A stretch of DNA of 8,850 bases, taken from Rhodospirillaceae bacterium. Lineage in GTDB: Bacteria; Pseudomonadota; Alphaproteobacteria; Rickettsiales; UBA3002. The stretch is from NCBI GenBank assembly GCA_947458525.1, contig CANHAG010000033.1, positions 1-8,850 on the forward strand, given 5' to 3'. Of this stretch, positions 6,266 to 8,850 are shown piece by piece. Each line of letters opens with the position of its first letter. The stretch's first letter is position 1. Under the pieces are notes generated by a model. It was not told where the DNA came from. It saw only the letters and a program-made list of their open reading frames with translations, and did not search any database. A program made the translations under genes and the position numbers.

Positions 6266-7015
6266 TCATATCACTTTCGCTTCATTCTTTAACTTTTCCA
6301 CCAGCTCGGCGACGGTTTTTACCTTCACCCCGCCCTTGCGTTTGGGCGGTTCCGCCACATGCTGCGTTCTGGTGCGCAGGCTCATATCCACCCCCATCTC
6401 CGCAGCTTTGAGCACGGTGAGCGGCTTGCTGCGCGCTTTCATAATATCGGGCAGTTTGGCATAGCGCGGGGTGTTCAGGCGCAGATCCGTCGTCACCACC
6501 GCTGGCAGCTTCACCGCCACTGTCATCAGCCCGCCATCGACTTCGCGGGTAACGATCGCCTCGCCCTCGTTCAGCTCCAGCTTCGAGGCAAAGGTCGCCT
6601 GCGGCCAGCCCAGCAGCGCGGCGAGCATCTGCCCGGTCTGGTTGGCGTCGTCATCAATCGCCTGTTTGCCGGTGATGATAAGGCCGGGCGATTCTTTCTG
6701 CGCAACCACGTGCAGAATTTTTGCTGCGAGAAGCGGCTCCACCGCGCTTTCGGTTTCTACCAGAATGGCCGTATCTGCCCCCAGCGCCAGCGCCGCGCGC
6801 AGTGTCTCTTCGCTCGCTTTTGTGCCAATCGTCACCGCGACTACTTCTGTTGCCAGCTTCTTCTCTTTCAGGCGAATGGCTTCTTCCAGCGCGATTTCAT
6901 CAAACGGATTCATGGACATTTTAACGTTGGCGAGTTCCACGCCCGACCCGTCGGCCTTCACGCGGATTTTCACGTTATAATCCACCACACGTTTGACCGG
7001 AACAAGAATACGCAT
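6266..7015 (-). CDS. etfB: Electron transfer flavoprotein, beta subunit
   Basis: AMP-binding partner of EtfA. It has 249 residues, normal for the family. The N-terminus [20 protein letters not shown] is typical of alphaproteobacterial and mitochondrial ETF-beta. The nucleotide-binding segment [15 protein letters not shown] lies at 117-131, and the family signature region [20 protein letters not shown] at 174-193. The Lys/Arg-rich C-terminal tail wraps onto EtfA in known structures. A strong AAGGAGG site (7020-7026) sits just upstream and overlaps the TAA of the HIG1 gene 9 bp away, so translation probably follows on from that gene. etfA comes next after the 138-bp element. Confidence 0.97.
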   Translation of the reverse strand: MRILVPVKRVVDYNVKIRVKADGSGVELANVKMSMNPFDEIALEEAIRLKEKKLATEVVAVTIGTKASEETLRAALALGADTAILVETESAVEPLLAAKILHVVAQKESPGLIITGKQAIDDDANQTGQMLAALLGWPQATFASKLELNEGEAIVTREVDGGLMTVAVKLPAVVTTDLRLNTPRYAKLPDIMKARSKPLTVLKAAEMGVDMSLRTRTQHVAEPPKRKGGVKVKTVAELVEKLKNEAKVI

Positions 7016-7024
7016 GCCCCCTCC

Positions 7025-7222
7025 TTACCCCATGCGCGACAGCACAAGCAGGGCAAATGCGCCAAGCGCCAGCGCCTGCAGGATCACGCGCAGCGTCATG
7101 AGTTTATTGCCGTATTTGCGGTTGGCCTCACCACCTCTGGCCATGAGCAGAATGCCGATAACGAGCACCAGCGCCGTCAGCCCCATCAGCACCAGCACAA
7201 GAATGCCAAGCGATCCGCCCAT
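7025..7222 (-). CDS. HIG1-domain / twin-transmembrane small inner-membrane protein
   Basis: A 65-residue protein with two hydrophobic segments (about 4-24 and 42-62) joined by a polar loop carrying RGGEANRKYGNKLMTLRV. This loop is the hallmark of the HIG1 (hypoxia-induced gene 1) family. Mitochondrial members assist cytochrome oxidase and respiratory supercomplexes; the bacterial role is not established, and a respiratory assembly role here is inference. The frame can be extended upstream to 7270, but that would overlap the zinc-finger gene by 49 bp. The ATG at 7222 shares one base with its stop (TGATG), a typical coupled start, and gives the usual length. etfB follows 9 bp downstream, an arrangement I know from other alphaproteobacteria. 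Confidence 0.87.
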   Translation of the reverse strand: MGGSLGILVLVLMGLTALVLVIGILLMARGGEANRKYGNKLMTLRVILQALALGAFALLVLSRMG

Positions 7223-7413
7223 CACGCTACCCGCGCTTTGCCAGAAAGCAGCACGAAAACACGGCTGCAATAAGGGCAGGTGACTTTGTCGCCTTTATCG
7301 GCATCCAGATGCAGATAGATTCTCGGGTGGCCAAGCGGCCCGCCGCCGCCATCGCACACCACGTCGCGGCGGGTGACTTCAATCGTTTCAAAAACTTCCT
7401 GTCTGGGAGCCAT
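7222..7413 (-). CDS. CHCC-type zinc-finger protein, NDUFS6-like
   Basis: A 63-residue protein whose core VVCDGGGGPLGHPRIYLHLD...VTCPYCSRVFVLL carries the Cys-His-Cys-Cys zinc ligands of the zf-CHCC family. The mitochondrial relative NDUFS6 is an accessory subunit of complex I, and alphaproteobacteria carry a homologue; complex I association here is inference from the family. ATG at 7413 is preferred because it gives MAPRQEVFETIEVT, close to family N-termini. A GTG at 7437 in the same frame would add eight residues and start 2 bp after the transglycosylase stop. Neither start has a clear ribosome site, so translation may be coupled to the upstream gene. The downstream HIG1 gene overlaps by one base. 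Confidence 0.88.
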   Translation of the reverse strand: MAPRQEVFETIEVTRRDVVCDGGGGPLGHPRIYLHLDADKGDKVTCPYCSRVFVLLSGKARVA

Positions 7414-7439
7414 AGAATGTTGCTGATACCGACCCACTA

Positions 7440-8321
7440 TTAATTCGCAAAGACAAAGTTGGCAGAACGCCCTGAGCTATGCGGTGCGGCGGCACCATTG
7501 TCAACACCATTCCCGCCGCTCGAATCAATCCGCGCATTGGCGACTGCAAGCTCCGCGCCAGCCCCCTCTGCCGCCGGGGTGCGGATGACGAGCACATCAT
7601 TGCGCCTGATCTGCGGGGTATCTTCCACCGAGACCACTTTAATTTCGTTGAGCGTCCGCATTGGCCGCATGGTGGCCGCACGAGCAGTCTGCGGGCGGGT
7701 GGTGCCGACGGAAGCGCTTGCATTCGCCGAGACAAGGGGTGCCTGACCGCGCGCGGCGCGAACCTTATTCACAATCTGTATCCAGTTTTTCTCCACCCGC
7801 GCCAGATACGAACGCCCCAGATGTGACGTGCGGGAATGATAGGCGGCGGCCGCCTGAATCCAGTTGCCCATTTCATTGTAATTACTTTTGAGGAAACTTG
7901 CGGCATAGGCCACGTTGGTGGCGGGGTCAAACGCCTCGTTCAGATTGGCAAACGCCTTGGGGTGATGCTTGAGATTCACCTGCATGCAGCCCACATCAAT
8001 GCTGCGCTTGCCCTCGCGCAGAAATTTCTGCGTCGCCGCGATCGCCTCAGCTTTTGAGCCGAAATAATATCCTTTTCCTTCCACATTAATCGTCCATGGC
8101 CAGGGCAGCGACATACCCAGCCCGTCATGCCAGCGGCCGGTTTCAGTGGTGGAAATCGCCGCGAGCAGATGCACGGGGATGGCTTTGGTCTGCTCTTCGG
8201 TCGGGAAATAGCGGGTGCATTGTTTTGCGCCCTCAATAAGCGGGTCACCAAGCCCCGCCGCATGCGCCGCGGGGGCAAGCACTGAAAGAAGCAGCGCGAG
8301 TGCAAAAAGCTTTTTATACAT
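7440..8321 (-). CDS. Secreted lytic transglycosylase, SLT domain
   Basis: Cleaves the MurNAc-GlcNAc bond of peptidoglycan in the periplasm. An N-terminal signal peptide (MYKKLFALALLLSVLAPAAHA, likely cut after Ala21) is followed by an SLT-type lysozyme-like domain at about 45-185. Glu60 in AAISTTETGRW is the likely catalytic acid; GCMQVN at 111-116 and QAAAAYHS at 156-163 are the other conserved SLT motifs. The LPWPWTINVEGKGYYF segment (72-87) is typical of one alphaproteobacterial subgroup. The last 100 residues are Ala/Ser/Pro-rich and low in complexity, with no recognised domain. The ATG at 8321 has only a weak AAGTAG upstream but begins a proper signal peptide. It heads the minus-strand run to zf-CHCC, HIG1 and etfBA with short spacings, though a functional link is not obvious. 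Confidence 0.92.
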   Translation of the reverse strand: MYKKLFALALLLSVLAPAAHAAGLGDPLIEGAKQCTRYFPTEEQTKAIPVHLLAAISTTETGRWHDGLGMSLPWPWTINVEGKGYYFGSKAEAIAATQKFLREGKRSIDVGCMQVNLKHHPKAFANLNEAFDPATNVAYAASFLKSNYNEMGNWIQAAAAYHSRTSHLGRSYLARVEKNWIQIVNKVRAARGQAPLVSANASASVGTTRPQTARAATMRPMRTLNEIKVVSVEDTPQIRRNDVLVIRTPAAEGAGAELAVANARIDSSGGNGVDNGAAAPHSSGRSANFVFAN

Positions 8322-8471
8322 AGGCTACTTAGTAGAGCAATTCCCGTGCCCGGTCACTATCGAAACGGGGTTTCAACCACGTATCTGTTATTTTTCACTC
8401 GCCTGCGGCGCTTTTGCCGTAAAACCACTGCCCGCCGCCTGCGCATCATGCCTGCGCAAAAAATCGCTTAA

Positions 8472-8500
8472 TGGTTTTTTAACCAATATTGAGCTATAAT
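8472..8500 (+). promoter_or_regulatory. Probable promoter of the Usg-family gene
   Basis: A consensus TATAAT lies at 8495-8500, 76 bp before the ATG at 8577. There is no good -35 box: the best 17-bp-spaced hexamer is TGGTTT at 8472-8477. It lies within the small palindrome TGGTT-TTTT-AACCA (8472-8485), which could be an activator or repressor site. The rest of the 255-bp gap (8322-8576) holds a direct pair of CCTGCGCA (8438-8445, 8451-8458) and a weak CCGC/GCGG stem at 8527-8544 in the leader. I see no RNA gene. Confidence 0.55.
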
Positions 8501-8576
8501 ACGGTTGAGAGGGTGTGTAACACCTTCCGCTGCTATGTAAGCGGTGTGATCCATCCATGTAGGAAGGAGAGAGCGT

Positions 8577-8850
8577 ATGAAAGAGGACAAAACGTCTGAC
8601 GATTTATGCCTGATGATGCGGGATTACCGGCTGACCACGGCCGAGATTCTTTATCACTTCCCCGACCATCCGAAGCTTTTGCAAAGCTACATCTGGCAGG
8701 AGCTTGACCTCGCCCCGAAATTTCCGGTCCTTCGCAAATTTCTGGATTTCTGGGATAGGGAGCTTGACGGTAAAATCCACTCCGTGACGGTAGCACATGC
8801 AGAACTGGTCATGCCCAGCCGCTTCGTATTCAGCCAGAATCTGGGGACGA
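8577..8850 (+). CDS. usg: Usg-family protein, 3' end beyond window
   Basis: The frame opens at ATG 8577 after a strong AGGAAGGAG ribosome site (8561-8569) and continues for 91 codons to the window edge. RDYRLTTAEILYHFPDHPKLLQSYIWQELDLAPKFPVLRKFLDFWDRELDGKIHSV matches the alphaproteobacterial Usg family, recognised by its LTTAEILY...PDHP and WQ..DLAP.FP.L..FLDFW pattern. Usg proteins are short (about 90-110 residues), so little is missing. The biochemical function is unknown; in several alphaproteobacteria the gene lies next to trpF, so a trp gene may follow to the right. The minus-strand frames here are shadows. Confidence 0.87.
   Translation, partial: MKEDKTSDDLCLMMRDYRLTTAEILYHFPDHPKLLQSYIWQELDLAPKFPVLRKFLDFWDRELDGKIHSVTVAHAELVMPSRFVFSQNLGT

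Noticed and set aside
7025..7270. Longer 81-residue form of the HIG1 protein
   Set aside because: It would overlap the zinc-finger gene by 49 bp and add an N-terminus unlike the family. The ATG at 7222 fits the usual length and the TGATG coupling.
6359..7273. 304-codon plus-strand frame opposite etfB and the HIG1 gene
   Set aside because: Antisense to two clear genes, His/Arg/Gln-rich, no family recognised.

Overview
The window looks like chromosome of an alphaproteobacterium with moderately high GC. This rests on gene content: a Usg-family gene, an etfB-etfA pair preceded by a small HIG1-domain protein, and an NDUFS6-like CHCC zinc-finger protein. Genus cannot be read from the sequence. Almost everything lies on the minus strand.

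Layout, left to right. (a) 1-4701, minus strand: nadE (glutamine-dependent NAD+ synthetase), then gltX (glutamyl-tRNA synthetase), then cysS (cysteinyl-tRNA synthetase). gltX and cysS overlap by ATGA. cysS runs off the left edge with its frame still open. (b) 4702-5107: a short divergent control region and an unrecognised, AT-richer 105-codon gene on the plus strand. (c) 5160-8321, minus strand: a secreted SLT-type lytic transglycosylase, a CHCC zinc-finger protein, a HIG1-domain membrane protein, etfB and etfA, closely packed except for a 138-bp element with terminal inverted repeats between etfB and etfA. (d) 8322-8850: intergenic DNA with a good -10 box, then the start of a Usg-family gene on the plus strand, cut by the right edge.

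The standout feature is a family of GC-rich palindromic repeats sitting inside essential coding sequences. In cysS at least 100 codons, and in nadE about 69 codons, consist of stacked hairpin units. They are read through without a stop and keep the frame. They fall at a variable loop of CysS and at the interdomain linker of NadE. The longest shared unit is 66 bp with 61 identities between the two genes, and every copy of its core is read in the same frame as VPPLTSPP. This resembles in principle the Rickettsia palindromic elements inserted in protein genes, but the sequence is different. A separate short-repeat tract forms the N-terminal extension of gltX, and other repeats fill the nadE-gltX and etfB-etfA gaps. 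The genome therefore appears to have been colonised by small palindromic elements, some of them domesticated as peptide insertions.

Functionally the left block supplies NAD+ and charged tRNAs. The right block carries electrons from acyl-CoA and other flavin dehydrogenases to the respiratory chain through ETF, alongside small proteins related to respiratory-complex factors, and includes a cell-wall hydrolase.
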